Shown here piece after piece: positions 16,286 to 25,602 of a stretch of DNA of 64,000 nt. How positions within the stretch are numbered: the first letter of the stretch is position 1; each line of letters starts with the position of its first letter. The translations under genes and the position numbers were made by a program. The DNA is taken from positions 1 through 64,000 of the forward strand of contig NZ_JQKB01000015.1 of assembly GCF_000745835.1 (NCBI RefSeq), written 5' to 3'. This DNA is from Belnapia moabensis DSM 16746 (GTDB taxonomy: Bacteria > Pseudomonadota > Alphaproteobacteria > Acetobacterales > Acetobacteraceae). A model generated the notes under the pieces. That model worked only from the letters and a program-made list of their open reading frames with translations. It ran no database searches and was not told the DNA's origin.

Positions 16286-17581
16286 TCAAGCCCCGTCCCG
16301 CAGCAGGCCGGCGATGATGCGGTCGAGCGCGTCGAGCGTGTTGCAGACGGCGGCGACGCGGCAGTGCGGGGCGTAGCGGGGCATGTCGGAATCGCCGGTG
16401 CCCCAGAGCGGGCGGGGCTCCGGGTTCAGCCAGACGATCTGCTTGGCGCGGTTGGCCATGGCGGCGAGGAGGTCGGCGCGCGGGTCGGTGCGGTTGCCGC
16501 GGCCGTCGCCGAGGATGATGACCGTCGTGCGGCTGTCGAGGAGTTGCATCTGGCCTTCGGCGAAGTCGGCGAGGGCCTGGCCGTAATTCGATGAGCCGAA
16601 GCCGGCGCGGTCGAGCACGGCGGGAATGGCGCGCTCGATGGGTTGGCGCTCCAGCAGATCCGAGACGGGGACGAGCGTGCCGGAGAAGGCGAAGGCGTGC
16701 AGGCCGGAGAGGGCTTCGTTCAGCGAGTAGAGGAAGAGCAGCAGGAATTGCGCCATGGCGGCGACGGAGCCGCTGACATCGCAGAGGACGACGAGCTTCG
16801 GCTTGTCGATCACCTCCTGCTTCCAGACGGGGAGGAAGGGCAGGCCGTCCCAGCCCATGTTGCGGCGGATGGTGCGGCGGGCGTCGAGCAGGCCACGGCG
16901 CTGGCGCTTGCGGCGGCGGCCGTATTGCGCGGCGAGGCGGCGGGCCATGGCGCGGACGAGCTTGCGCATGCGGTCATGGTCGCGGCGGTCGATGGCGGCG
17001 AGGCGGGTGCGGGTGAGCGTGCGGTTGCGGTACTCCTCCGCCTGGCCGCGGGCGTAGAGGGCGAGGTTCTGCTGCACCAGCTCGCGGACCTGCTCGCGGA
17101 GGCGGTCGCGGCCCTCGCGGAGGCGGTCGGCCGTCGCGGGCGGGGCGGCGGCGATCTCGCGGTCGAGCGCGGCGAGGCCCATGCGCTCCAGGATGCGGCG
17201 GGTGTAGAGGTTCACCTGGGTGAAGATGGTGATGTTGGCGACCTCGATCTCCGAGGCCGCGCCCTCGGCGGCGGCGGCGAGGCCGGACTGGTCGCCGGCG
17301 AGGAGCATCCGCGCGAGCGGGCTGTCGGCCGAGGCGGGGGTGGCGTCCTCCGCCTGGTCGGGCGTGAAGGCCGGGCGGGAGAAGAAGAGGTCGAAGCATT
17401 CTGCGAAGAGGCGCTTCTCCTCCGCCGTCTTGGCGAGCACGAGGGAGAGCGTGTCGCGCAGCGTGGTGCGGTCGGTGAAACCCACCTGCTCGACGGCGCG
17501 GGCGGCGTCGATGCTCTCGGCCGGCGAGATGCGGAGGCCGGCGCTGCGGGCGGCGCGGAGGAAGTCGAGCAGCGGCTGCAT
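16286..17581 (-). CDS. VWA-domain protein of the CoxE type
   Basis: A 431-residue cytosolic protein with an N-terminal helical region, a basic stretch (QYGRRRKRQRRGLLDARRTI) and a C-terminal von Willebrand A domain carrying the MIDAS start CDVSGSVAAM (~residue 270) and 'GSSNYGQALADFAEGQ'. CoxE-like VWA proteins work with MoxR/CoxD AAA+ ATPases as metal-centre insertion or remodelling chaperones. Its ATG overlaps the stop of the upstream MoxR gene (ATGA), so the two are translationally coupled. No obvious client enzyme is adjacent. CO dehydrogenase genes are not in the window. Confidence 0.85.
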   Translation of the reverse strand: MQPLLDFLRAARSAGLRISPAESIDAARAVEQVGFTDRTTLRDTLSLVLAKTAEEKRLFAECFDLFFSRPAFTPDQAEDATPASADSPLARMLLAGDQSGLAAAAEGAASEIEVANITIFTQVNLYTRRILERMGLAALDREIAAAPPATADRLREGRDRLREQVRELVQQNLALYARGQAEEYRNRTLTRTRLAAIDRRDHDRMRKLVRAMARRLAAQYGRRRKRQRRGLLDARRTIRRNMGWDGLPFLPVWKQEVIDKPKLVVLCDVSGSVAAMAQFLLLFLYSLNEALSGLHAFAFSGTLVPVSDLLERQPIERAIPAVLDRAGFGSSNYGQALADFAEGQMQLLDSRTTVIILGDGRGNRTDPRADLLAAMANRAKQIVWLNPEPRPLWGTGDSDMPRYAPHCRVAAVCNTLDALDRIIAGLLRDGA

Positions 17582-18537
17582 CAGCGGATGGGGACGGACT
17601 CGCGCCGGCTGGCGGCCAGCAGATCTGCGAGGCGGGGCTCGGCGGTCTCGATATCGGCCTCGAATTTCAGCAGCACGTTGAGCGTGTCGCGGACCACGGC
17701 GGCGTCGAGCTCGCGGACATGCAGCAGGAGAAGCGTGCGCGCCCAGTCGATGGTCTCGCTGACCGAGGGGAGCTTGCGCAGGTCGAGCGTGCGGAGCTGC
17801 TGGACGAAGGCGACGAGCTGGCGGCGCAGCTCGTCCTCGATGCCGGGCAGGCGGGCGGCGAGGATGCGCGCCTCCAGCCTTGCATCAGGCAGGCCGATAT
17901 GGAGGTGGAGGCAGCGGCGCTTCAGCGCGTCGCCGAGGTCGCGCTGGCTGTTGGAGGTGAGCAGCACCAGCGGCGGGACGTCGGCGCGGATGGTGCCGAT
18001 TTCGGGGATGGAGACCTGGTAGTCGGAGAGAAGTTCGAGGAGGAAGGCCTCGAATTCCTGGTCGGCCTTGTCGACCTCGTCGATCAGCAAGACGGCGCCG
18101 CCGGGCTCGCGGAGGGCGCGCAGGAGCGGACGGGGCTCGAGGAATTGCTCGGAGAAGAAGAGGTCGCCGAAGCCGTGCAGGCGGGCGAGGGCGGCATCGA
18201 GGCCGGGCTCCTCACCGAGGGCGGCGCCGAGGCGGTCCTTCAGGATCTGGGTGTAGAGCAGCTGCTTGCCGTACTTCCACTCATAGAGGGCCTTCGATTC
18301 GTCGAGGCCCTCGTAGCACTGCATGCGGATCAGGCCGATGCCGAGCCAGCGCGACAGCGCCTTCGCCAGCTCGGTCTTGCCGACGCCGGCGGGGCCCTCG
18401 ACGAGGATGGGCTTCTGCAGGTGGTGCGCCAGGTAGGCGGCGGTTGCGATGGGGCGGCTGGCGATGTAGCCGGCCGAGGCGAGGCCGGCCTCGGTTGCCT
18501 CGATGGAGTGGAGCCGGTCGTGCCAATCGGGTGTCAT
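17581..18537 (-). CDS. MoxR-family AAA+ ATPase (CoxD-like)
   Basis: A 318-residue AAA+ protein with Walker A GPAGVGKT (residues 48-55), Walker B LLIDEVDKAD, sensor segment 'PLVLLTSNSQRDLGDALKRRCL' with the arginine finger region, and a C-terminal lid. The insertion 'YEGLDESKALYEWKYGKQLL' is typical for the MoxR/CoxD subgroup. It is paired and overlapping with the CoxE-type VWA gene. I chose the ATG at 18537 because the longer frame upstream lacks conserved sequence and reaches toward the tct promoter. Confidence 0.9.
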   Translation of the reverse strand: MTPDWHDRLHSIEATEAGLASAGYIASRPIATAAYLAHHLQKPILVEGPAGVGKTELAKALSRWLGIGLIRMQCYEGLDESKALYEWKYGKQLLYTQILKDRLGAALGEEPGLDAALARLHGFGDLFFSEQFLEPRPLLRALREPGGAVLLIDEVDKADQEFEAFLLELLSDYQVSIPEIGTIRADVPPLVLLTSNSQRDLGDALKRRCLHLHIGLPDARLEARILAARLPGIEDELRRQLVAFVQQLRTLDLRKLPSVSETIDWARTLLLLHVRELDAAVVRDTLNVLLKFEADIETAEPRLADLLAASRRESVPIR

Positions 18538-18675
18538 GGGGTGGGGCGTTTCTCCGTTCGGCTCGATGATGCCTTGCCGCGACGTGAGCGCCAAATCGGC
18601 CGGGGCAGTCTGGACCTCGGGGATGGGCCGGGTAGAGTGGTTGCGGAGTCTGAGCGTCCAAGGGGGAAAGAACCC

Positions 18676-19140
18676 GTGCAATTATCCGACCGGGTGACCG
18701 GGGGGGTCCTGGTGGTCCTCGGGGGCCTTGCGGCCTGGAGCGGCTCTCGCCTGCCGGCGGTGCCAGGGCAGGATGTCGGGCCGGCGGCCTTTCCGATGCT
18801 GATCGGCTCCGGCCTCGTGATCTGCGGGGCGCTGATCGCCCTTGGCATCGGCCGTAGCTTTGAGGTCCCGGAAGAGGATGTGCCGGCGACGGGCTCGCGC
18901 TTCGGCGGGCTGCGCGTGCTGATCCCCCCTGCCCTGCTGCTGTTCTACATGCTGGCCTCGGAGCCGCTGGGCTTCCTGCTGACGGCGGGCATCATGGTCT
19001 TCGTCGTGGCCTGGGCGCTCGGCGCGTCGATGCGGCTCGCCGTGCCGCTGGCGCTGGTGGCGCCGGTCCTCGTGCATCTCGCCTTCTACAAGCTGCTGCG
19101 GGTGCCGCTGCCCGATGGCGTGTTGCCGGCACCGTGGTAG
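18676..19140 (+). CDS. tctB: Tripartite tricarboxylate transporter, small membrane subunit TctB
   Basis: A 154-residue protein with about four membrane helices and the TctB pattern: 'ADRVTGGVLVVLGGLAAWSG'-like first helix, VGPAAFPMLIGSGLVICG, and a C-terminal pair of helices ending 'LAFYKLLRVPLPDGVLP'. The start is a GTG at 18676 preceded by AGGGGGAAAG. It opens a tctB-tctA-tctC operon and is divergent from the MoxR gene (138-bp intergenic). Confidence 0.85.
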   Translation: MQLSDRVTGGVLVVLGGLAAWSGSRLPAVPGQDVGPAAFPMLIGSGLVICGALIALGIGRSFEVPEEDVPATGSRFGGLRVLIPPALLLFYMLASEPLGFLLTAGIMVFVVAWALGASMRLAVPLALVAPVLVHLAFYKLLRVPLPDGVLPAPW

Positions 19141-19147
19141 GCGCATC

Positions 19148-20644
19148 ATGAACGAACTCATGGAAGGCGTCCGCCTCGTCGCGGCGCCGGATGTCATCAT
19201 CGCCATCGTCGCCTCGGCGATCTATGGGCTGGTGGTCGGGTCGCTGCCGGGGCTGTCCGCCACCATGGCGACGGCGCTGCTGGTGCCCGTCACCTTCTGG
19301 CTGAGCCCGATCGCGGCCATCGCCACCATCATCACCGCCTCTGCCATGGCGATCTTCTCGGGCGACATTCCGGGCTGCCTGCTGCGCATCCCGGGGACGC
19401 CGGCCTCGGCTGCCTATACGGACGAGGCCTATGCGATGACGCGCAAGGGCCAGCCGGAGGTGGCGCTCGGCGCCGGGCTCTGGTTCTCGGCCATCGGCGG
19501 CATCGTGGGGACGCTATCGCTGGTGTTGATGGCGCCGCTGCTGGCCGAGATGGCGCTGTCCTTCTCGACCTTCGAGTATTTCTGGCTCGCCTTCCTCGGG
19601 CTGATGTGCGCGACGCTGGTGGCGCGCTCCTCGCCGATCAAGGCGATCGCCTCCATGCTGCTCGGGCTGCTGATCGCCTGCATCGGGATGGAGAATCCGG
19701 CCGGCACGCCGCGCTTCACCTTCGGGCTGACGGATCTGCTGGGGGGGATCGAGCCGATCCCGGCGCTGGTGGGCGTCTTCGCCGTCAGCGAGGTGATGCG
19801 GGCAATGGCGACGCCTGAGCCGCCGAAGATGCCGCACCGGAAATTCGGCTCCATCCTCGCCGGGCAGTGGAAGCTGACCAAGAAGTACCAGTGGCCGATG
19901 TGGCGGGGGAACATCATCGGCGTCATCATCGGCGTGCTGCCGGGTGCCGGGGCCGACATGGCGGCCTGGGTTTCTTACGCGATGTCGAAGAAATTCTCGA
20001 AGGAGCCGGAGAAGTTCGGGACGGGGCATCCGGAGGGGCTGGTCGAGGCGGGGGCGTCGAACAACGCCTCGCTCGCCTCGGGCTGGGTGCCGTCGCTGCT
20101 CTTCGGCATCCCGGGCGACACGATCACGGCGATCGCCATCGGCGTGCTCTACATGAAGGGGCTGAACCCGGGGCCGACGCTCTTCACCGAGAATGCGCGC
20201 AGCATGTATGCGCTCTATCTCATCTTCATCATCGCCAACATCATCATGATCCCCTTGGGCATCGTCATGATCCGCATCGCGTCCAAGGTGCTGCGGGCGC
20301 CGCGGGCCTCGATCATGCCGGTGATCCTGCTGCTCTGCGCCGTCGGCGCCTTTGCGACGGGGAACAACCTGTTCTCGGTGCTGCTGGTTGGCGTCTTCGG
20401 CATCCTCGGCTTCGTCATGGAGCGGAACGGCTATCCGGTGGCGGCGCTGGTGCTCGGCATCGTCATGGGGACGATGGTGGAGCAGAATTTCATCACCTCG
20501 CTCATCAAGTCGGATGGCGACGTGATGCCCTTCTTCGAGCGGCCGGTCTCCGCCGTGCTGGCGGCGATGACCATCGGGGCGCTGCTCTGGCCGCTCGGGG
20601 TGTGGATTTGGAACCGCACGGGCGGGCGGCGCTTGCCGGCATAG
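19148..20644 (+). CDS. tctA: Tripartite tricarboxylate transporter, large membrane subunit TctA
   Basis: A 498-residue permease with about 12 helices. The signature regions YGLVVGSLPGLSATMATALL, 'YTDEAYAMTRKGQPEVALGAGLW', GVLPGAGADMAAWVSYAMSK and GIPGDTITAIAIGVLYMKGL are all intact. It moves carboxylates across the inner membrane using substrate delivered by the periplasmic Bug/TctC protein. The start is 7 bp after the tctB stop, and the substrate-binding gene follows in the same operon. Confidence 0.95.
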   Translation: MNELMEGVRLVAAPDVIIAIVASAIYGLVVGSLPGLSATMATALLVPVTFWLSPIAAIATIITASAMAIFSGDIPGCLLRIPGTPASAAYTDEAYAMTRKGQPEVALGAGLWFSAIGGIVGTLSLVLMAPLLAEMALSFSTFEYFWLAFLGLMCATLVARSSPIKAIASMLLGLLIACIGMENPAGTPRFTFGLTDLLGGIEPIPALVGVFAVSEVMRAMATPEPPKMPHRKFGSILAGQWKLTKKYQWPMWRGNIIGVIIGVLPGAGADMAAWVSYAMSKKFSKEPEKFGTGHPEGLVEAGASNNASLASGWVPSLLFGIPGDTITAIAIGVLYMKGLNPGPTLFTENARSMYALYLIFIIANIIMIPLGIVMIRIASKVLRAPRASIMPVILLLCAVGAFATGNNLFSVLLVGVFGILGFVMERNGYPVAALVLGIVMGTMVEQNFITSLIKSDGDVMPFFERPVSAVLAAMTIGALLWPLGVWIWNRTGGRRLPA

Positions 20645-20691
20645 GGTGCGGTAGAGTAACGATAATCACAATATCAGCCGGAGGACATGTC

Positions 20692-21669
20692 ATGGTTTCG
20701 ATCGATCGCCGTGGGTTGCTGGGGGCGGGCGCTGCCCTCCTCGCCTCCCCTGCCCTCGCCCAGCCGCGCTGGCCGGCGCGGCCGGTGCAGATGCTCTGCC
20801 CCTGGGCCGCGGGCGGCGGGACGGACGCGGTGCTGCGCATCGCGGCCACGCTGCTGGAGCGGGAGCTGGGCCAGCCCTTCAACGTGGTGAACCGCACCGG
20901 CGGCTCCGGCGTGGTGGGCCACACCGCCATCGCCCAGGCCTCGCCGGACGGCTACACGCTCGGCATCATCACCTCCGAGATTTGCATGCTGCACTGGCAG
21001 GGGCTGACGGAGGTCACCTACAAGAACTTCACCCCGCTCGGGCAGCTGAACAACGACCCGCCGGGCATCCAGGTGAATGCCAGCTCGGCCTATCAGAACG
21101 TCCAGCAGCTGGCGGATGCGATCAAGGCGAGCCCGGCGGGCAAGTTCAAGGCGAGCGGCACGGGCCAGGGCGGCATCTGGCACCTGGCGCTGGCGAGCTG
21201 GCTGGGCGCGATGGGGCTGAAGGCGGACCATGTGCGCTGGGTGCCCTCCAACGGCGCGGCGCCGGCGATGCAGGACCTGGCGGCGGGCGGGCTCGACTTC
21301 ACCACCTGCTCCGTCCCCGAGGCGCGGGCGATGCTGGATGCCGGGCGGGCGCGGAGCCTCGCGGTGATGGCGCCGGCGCGGCTTTCGGCCTTCGCCAATA
21401 TCCCGACGCTGAAGGAGACGATGAACATCGACATCACCGCCGGCGCGATGCGCATCATCGCCGGGCCGGCGAACCTGCCCGCCGAGGTGAAGGCGGCGAT
21501 CGAGCCGGCGCTGAAGAAGGTGTTCGACAGCAAGGAATACCAGGAATTCATGAACGCGCGCGGCTTCGGCCTGGTCTATGCCGATGGCGCGGGGGCGGGG
21601 CAGGCGCTTGCCGCGGCGGACAAGGCGCTCGGCGATGCGATGAAGGCGGCGGGGCTGGCGAAGGCCTGA
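20692..21669 (+). CDS. tctC: Bug/TctC-family solute-binding protein
   Basis: A 325-residue periplasmic receptor with signal peptide MVSIDRRGLLGAGAALLASPALAQ (an RR motif and Ala-rich end) and the Bug motifs 'PVQMLCPWAAGGGTDAVLRI', 'FNVVNRTGGSGVVGHTAIAQ' and SPDGYTLGIIT. It has a perfect GGAGG 8 nt before its ATG. It is the cognate receptor of the adjacent TctAB; the ligand (a di- or tricarboxylate, or another small acid) cannot be told from sequence. Confidence 0.93.
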   Translation: MVSIDRRGLLGAGAALLASPALAQPRWPARPVQMLCPWAAGGGTDAVLRIAATLLERELGQPFNVVNRTGGSGVVGHTAIAQASPDGYTLGIITSEICMLHWQGLTEVTYKNFTPLGQLNNDPPGIQVNASSAYQNVQQLADAIKASPAGKFKASGTGQGGIWHLALASWLGAMGLKADHVRWVPSNGAAPAMQDLAAGGLDFTTCSVPEARAMLDAGRARSLAVMAPARLSAFANIPTLKETMNIDITAGAMRIIAGPANLPAEVKAAIEPALKKVFDSKEYQEFMNARGFGLVYADGAGAGQALAAADKALGDAMKAAGLAKA

Positions 21670-21685
21670 GCCCTTCCCGGGCGGG

Positions 21686-21704
21686 AGCGGGGCTCAGCCC
21701 CGCT
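21686..21704. terminator. Shared terminator hairpin between convergent tctC and DUF1003 genes
   Basis: AGCGGGGC and GCCCCGCT enclose a TCA loop that is also the stop codon of the DUF1003 gene. It is a compact bidirectional stem 17 bp beyond the tctC stop, without a strong T-tract. Confidence 0.55.
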
Positions 21705-22234
21705 TCTGCAACAGCCGGGTCAGCAAGTCGATCTGTTCCTGCTGGCGGGCGAGCAGCACCTCGATCTCGCGGGTGCGGAGCTGGTCCAGCTTCTCGTGGA
21801 GGGCCATGATCTCGATCTCGGCCTTGAGGTTCACCTCGTAGTCGTGGGCGGCATCGAGCCGGTCGCGGGCGGCCTGGCGGTTCTGGCTCATCATGATGAT
21901 GGGTGCCTGGAGGGCGGCGATCATCGAGAGCAGCAGGTTGAGGAAGATATAGGGATAGGCGTCGAAGGGCCGTGGCAGGGCGGCATTCAGCAGCGTCCAG
22001 GCCAGCAGGAACAGGCCGAAGCTGAGGATGAAGGCCCAGGAGCCGCCGAATTCGGCGACCTTGTCGGCCAGGCGCTGGCCGAAGGTCAGATCGCCGTCGA
22101 AATCGCGCTCGATGTCGCGGCTGATGACCCGGTGCGCCGATGTCGAGGCGAGGACCAAGCGCTCAGCGGGCGAGAGGTCGTGGGGGCTTGCGGCCGAACC
22201 AGCGATGCGCGGCGGTGCCGGTGGGTTCGGTCAT
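21694..22234 (-). pseudogene. DUF1003 membrane protein, apparent frameshift near the N-terminus
   Basis: The main frame (from a TTG at 22158, 154 aa) encodes a DUF1003 protein: 'HRVISRDIERDFDGDLTFGQ', two membrane helices (FILSFGLFLLAWTLLNAAL and YIFLNLLLSMIAALQAPIIM), SQNRQAARDRLDAAHDYEVN and a coiled-coil end (HEKLDQLRTREIEVLLARQQ). The natural beginning, ATG at 22234 (MTEPTGTAAHRWFGRKP), is in another frame. Removing one base from the G5 run at 22182-22186 joins them into FGRKPHDLSPAERLVLASTS. It is either a recent frameshift, a slippage site, or a base-calling error. The membrane core is intact and may still be made from the TTG. Confidence 0.65.
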
Positions 22235-22326
22235 GCTGGGACTCCGGTGGGCAGGCCGAAGACAGCTTGCCCGATGCCGGGGGAGAGGCCACCTTTCCCC
22301 GAAAGGGCGACAGCGAGGGGGCAGGC

Positions 22327-23175
<849 letters not shown>

Positions 23176-23181
23176 GCGGCC

Positions 23182-24372
23182 GTGCTGGCGCATTTCATCC
23201 TCGCGCTGCGCAATGCCGGCATTCCGGCGAGCATCACCGAGTATCTCGCCCTGCTGCGCGGGATGAAGGAGGGGGTCGCCGACTACAATGTCGACGACTT
23301 CTACCACCTCAGCCGGGCGGCGCTGGTGAAGGACGAGCGGCACCTGGACCGCTTCGACCGGGTCTTCGGCGAGGTGTTCAAGGGGCTGGAGGCGCCAGAG
23401 GGCGAGGGGTTCGAGACGCTGGTACGGCAGCTGCCGGAGGAATGGCTCCGCAAGATGGCGGAGAAGCTGCTGACCGAGGAGGAGAAGGCGGCGATCCAGG
23501 CCGCGGGCGGCTTCGACAAGCTGATGGAGATGCTGAAGCAGCGTCTGGCCGAGCAGAAAGGGCGGCACCAGGGCGGCAGCAAGTGGATCGGCACGGGCGG
23601 GACCTCGCCTTTCGGCGCGCATGGGTACAACCCGGAGGGCGTGCGCATCGGGCAGGAGGAGAGCCGGCACCGGCGGGCGGTGAAGGTGTGGGACAAGCGC
23701 GAGTTCCGCGACCTCGACGACTCGGTGGAGATCGGGACGCGGAACATCAAGCTGGCGCTCCGGCGGCTGCGGCGCTTCGCCCGGCAGGGGGCGGCGACGG
23801 AGCTCGACCTGCCGGACACCATCCGTTCGACAGCGAACAATGCCGGGTCACTCGACCTGAAGATGGTGCCCGAGCGGCACAATACGGTGAAGGTGCTGCT
23901 CTTCCTCGATATCGGCGGGTCGATGGACGATTGGGTGAAGCTGTCGGAGGAGTTGTTCTCGGCCGCGCGGGCGGAGTTCAAGCACCTCGAGCATTTCTAC
24001 TTCCATAACTGCCCTTATGAGCGGCTATGGACCAACAACCGGCGGCGGCGGGAGAGCGAGGTCTCGACCCTCGAGGTGCTGCGGAAATATGGGCCGGACT
24101 ACAAGGCCGTCTTCGTCGGGGATGCGAGCATGAGCCCCTACGAGATCGTCCAGCCCGGGGGCAGCGTTGAGCACTGGAACGAGGAGCCGGGAAGCGCTTG
24201 GATGGCGCGGCTGACCGGGCATTTCCGGCGGAGTGCTTGGCTGAACCCGATGCCGCAGGCGGGCTGGGGGCGCACGCATTCCATCGGGCTGGTGCGGCAG
24301 CTGATGGAGGACCGGATGTTCCCGCTAACCCTCGGCGGGATCGAGGCAATGACGCGGGAGCTCAGCCGCTAG
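23182..24372 (+). CDS. VWA-domain protein paired with the second MoxR
   Basis: A 396-residue protein (GTG start) with a helical N-terminal half ('ALRNAGIPASITEYLALLRG', the YNVDDFYHLSR segment) and a C-terminal VWA domain with an atypical MIDAS start, FLDIGGSMDDWV (DxGxS in place of DxSxS). The region 'WIGTGGTSPFGAHGYNPEGV' and 'FYFHNCPYERLW' are typical for this subfamily, which is always next to a MoxR ATPase. The client is unknown. There is no signal peptide, so it acts in the cytosol. Confidence 0.88.
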   Translation: MLAHFILALRNAGIPASITEYLALLRGMKEGVADYNVDDFYHLSRAALVKDERHLDRFDRVFGEVFKGLEAPEGEGFETLVRQLPEEWLRKMAEKLLTEEEKAAIQAAGGFDKLMEMLKQRLAEQKGRHQGGSKWIGTGGTSPFGAHGYNPEGVRIGQEESRHRRAVKVWDKREFRDLDDSVEIGTRNIKLALRRLRRFARQGAATELDLPDTIRSTANNAGSLDLKMVPERHNTVKVLLFLDIGGSMDDWVKLSEELFSAARAEFKHLEHFYFHNCPYERLWTNNRRRRESEVSTLEVLRKYGPDYKAVFVGDASMSPYEIVQPGGSVEHWNEEPGSAWMARLTGHFRRSAWLNPMPQAGWGRTHSIGLVRQLMEDRMFPLTLGGIEAMTRELSR

Positions 24373-24390
24373 GCTGAGCCCCCGGCCCAA

Positions 24391-25407
24391 TTACGGCAGC
24401 GGCTGCGGGTTGGCCGACAGGCTGCGCAGATAGGCGATGATGTCCGCGCGGTCTTCCGGCTTCGAGACGCCGGCGAAGGCCATGCGGGTGCCGGGGGCAT
24501 AGGTCATCGGCTTGAAGAGCCAGCGGTTCAGCTCCTCGTAGTTCCACGGGCCCTGATGGCCCTTCAGCGCAGCCGAGTAGTTGAAGCTCGCGACATGGCC
24601 GTGCGGCTTGCCGACCACGTCATAGAGATTGGGGCCGACGCCGTTGCGGCCACCCTCGTTGAAGGTGTGGCAGACGGCGCAGAGACGGCGGCTGATGGCC
24701 GCGCCGTTGTCCGCATTGGCATTGGCCAGCAGCGGGGCGATCGGCGGCAGCTCGGCTGAGGCGGCCGCCGGGGCTGCGGCGGGGGCACCGCCCGGAGCCG
24801 GGGCCGCGGCGGGCGGCGCAGCAGCCGCAGCGGCGGGTGCTGCTGCCGGGGCCGCAGCCTCGCCGGCGGGCGGCAGCGGCTTCGGGCTAGGCGAGAGGCT
24901 GCGCAGATAGGCAACCACATTGGCGCGCTGCTGGGTGTTGCTCAGGCCGGCGAAGGCCATGCGGGTGCCCGGCGCATAGGAGGCGGGCTTGTAGAGCCAG
25001 TGGTTCAGCTCCTCATAGTCCCAGGGCCCCTGCTTGCCCTTGAGCGCCGCCGAGTAGTTGAAGCCTTCGACATGCCCATGCGGCGCGCCGACGATGTTGT
25101 AGAGGTTCGGGCCGATGCCGCTGCGGCCGCCCTGGTCGAAGCTATGGCAGGCGCCGCAATTGCGCTGGGCGATCTGCTGGCCGGCGGCGACGTCGGCGCT
25201 GGCGAGGAGGCCGGAGATCGGCTCGGCCTGCGGGGCGGCGGCCGGGGCTGCGCTCGGGGCTCCGCCGGTCGGATCGCCGATGCGGATGGCGCTTTCATGC
25301 GGCTTCTCGCCATGCACCAGCAGCTTGCCCACCTGGCCGGCCACCATGAAGGTGATCCCGGCCGTCAGCACGGCGGCAAAGGCCTTGTTCAGCTCGAGCG
25401 AATTCAT
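24391..25407 (-). CDS. Membrane-anchored diheme cytochrome c (tandem c-type domains)
   Basis: A 338-residue protein with an uncleaved N-terminal helix (residues ~8-30, FAAVLTAGITFMVAGQVGKL) followed by two homologous class I cytochrome c domains. Heme sites are CGACH (84-88) and CAVCH (243-247); axial methionines lie in GTRMAFAG at 150 and 309. An Ala/Pro linker (~175-220) joins them. Each domain resembles membrane-bound cytochrome cy/CycM or c552, so this looks like an internal duplication of such a carrier. It lies just downstream of pufC on the same strand. An electron-donor role toward the reaction-centre cytochrome or an oxidase is inferred. A strong hairpin separates it from pufC. Confidence 0.85.
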   Translation of the reverse strand: MNSLELNKAFAAVLTAGITFMVAGQVGKLLVHGEKPHESAIRIGDPTGGAPSAAPAAAPQAEPISGLLASADVAAGQQIAQRNCGACHSFDQGGRSGIGPNLYNIVGAPHGHVEGFNYSAALKGKQGPWDYEELNHWLYKPASYAPGTRMAFAGLSNTQQRANVVAYLRSLSPSPKPLPPAGEAAAPAAAPAAAAAAPPAAAPAPGGAPAAAPAAASAELPPIAPLLANANADNGAAISRRLCAVCHTFNEGGRNGVGPNLYDVVGKPHGHVASFNYSAALKGHQGPWNYEELNRWLFKPMTYAPGTRMAFAGVSKPEDRADIIAYLRSLSANPQPLP

Positions 25408-25548
25408 AGGCGGTGACGTCCTCGGAGCGGCGGCGGCCAGTGGGCCGCGCGAAACAGGCGCGGGGCGCAAGGGCCAGGATGCATATAGCCGAAGCGGCGA
25501 GACCCGCAACCCGTCCCGGCCGCCAAACATGGGCGCCAGACATGCCGA

Positions 25549-25586
25549 GGGCCGGCCCTCCCCCCTTGCGAGGGGAAGGCCGGCCC
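25549..25586 (-). terminator. Strong hairpin after pufC, end of the puf transcript
   Basis: GGGCCGGCCCTCCCC pairs with GGGGAAGGCCGGCCC with one mismatch in 15, around an 8-nt loop. It begins 17 bp past the pufC stop in the direction of transcription. It probably ends or stabilises the puf mRNA and would reduce read-through into the diheme cytochrome gene. Confidence 0.65.
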
Positions 25587-25602
25587 AGGGCTGGCGGGCG
25601 CG

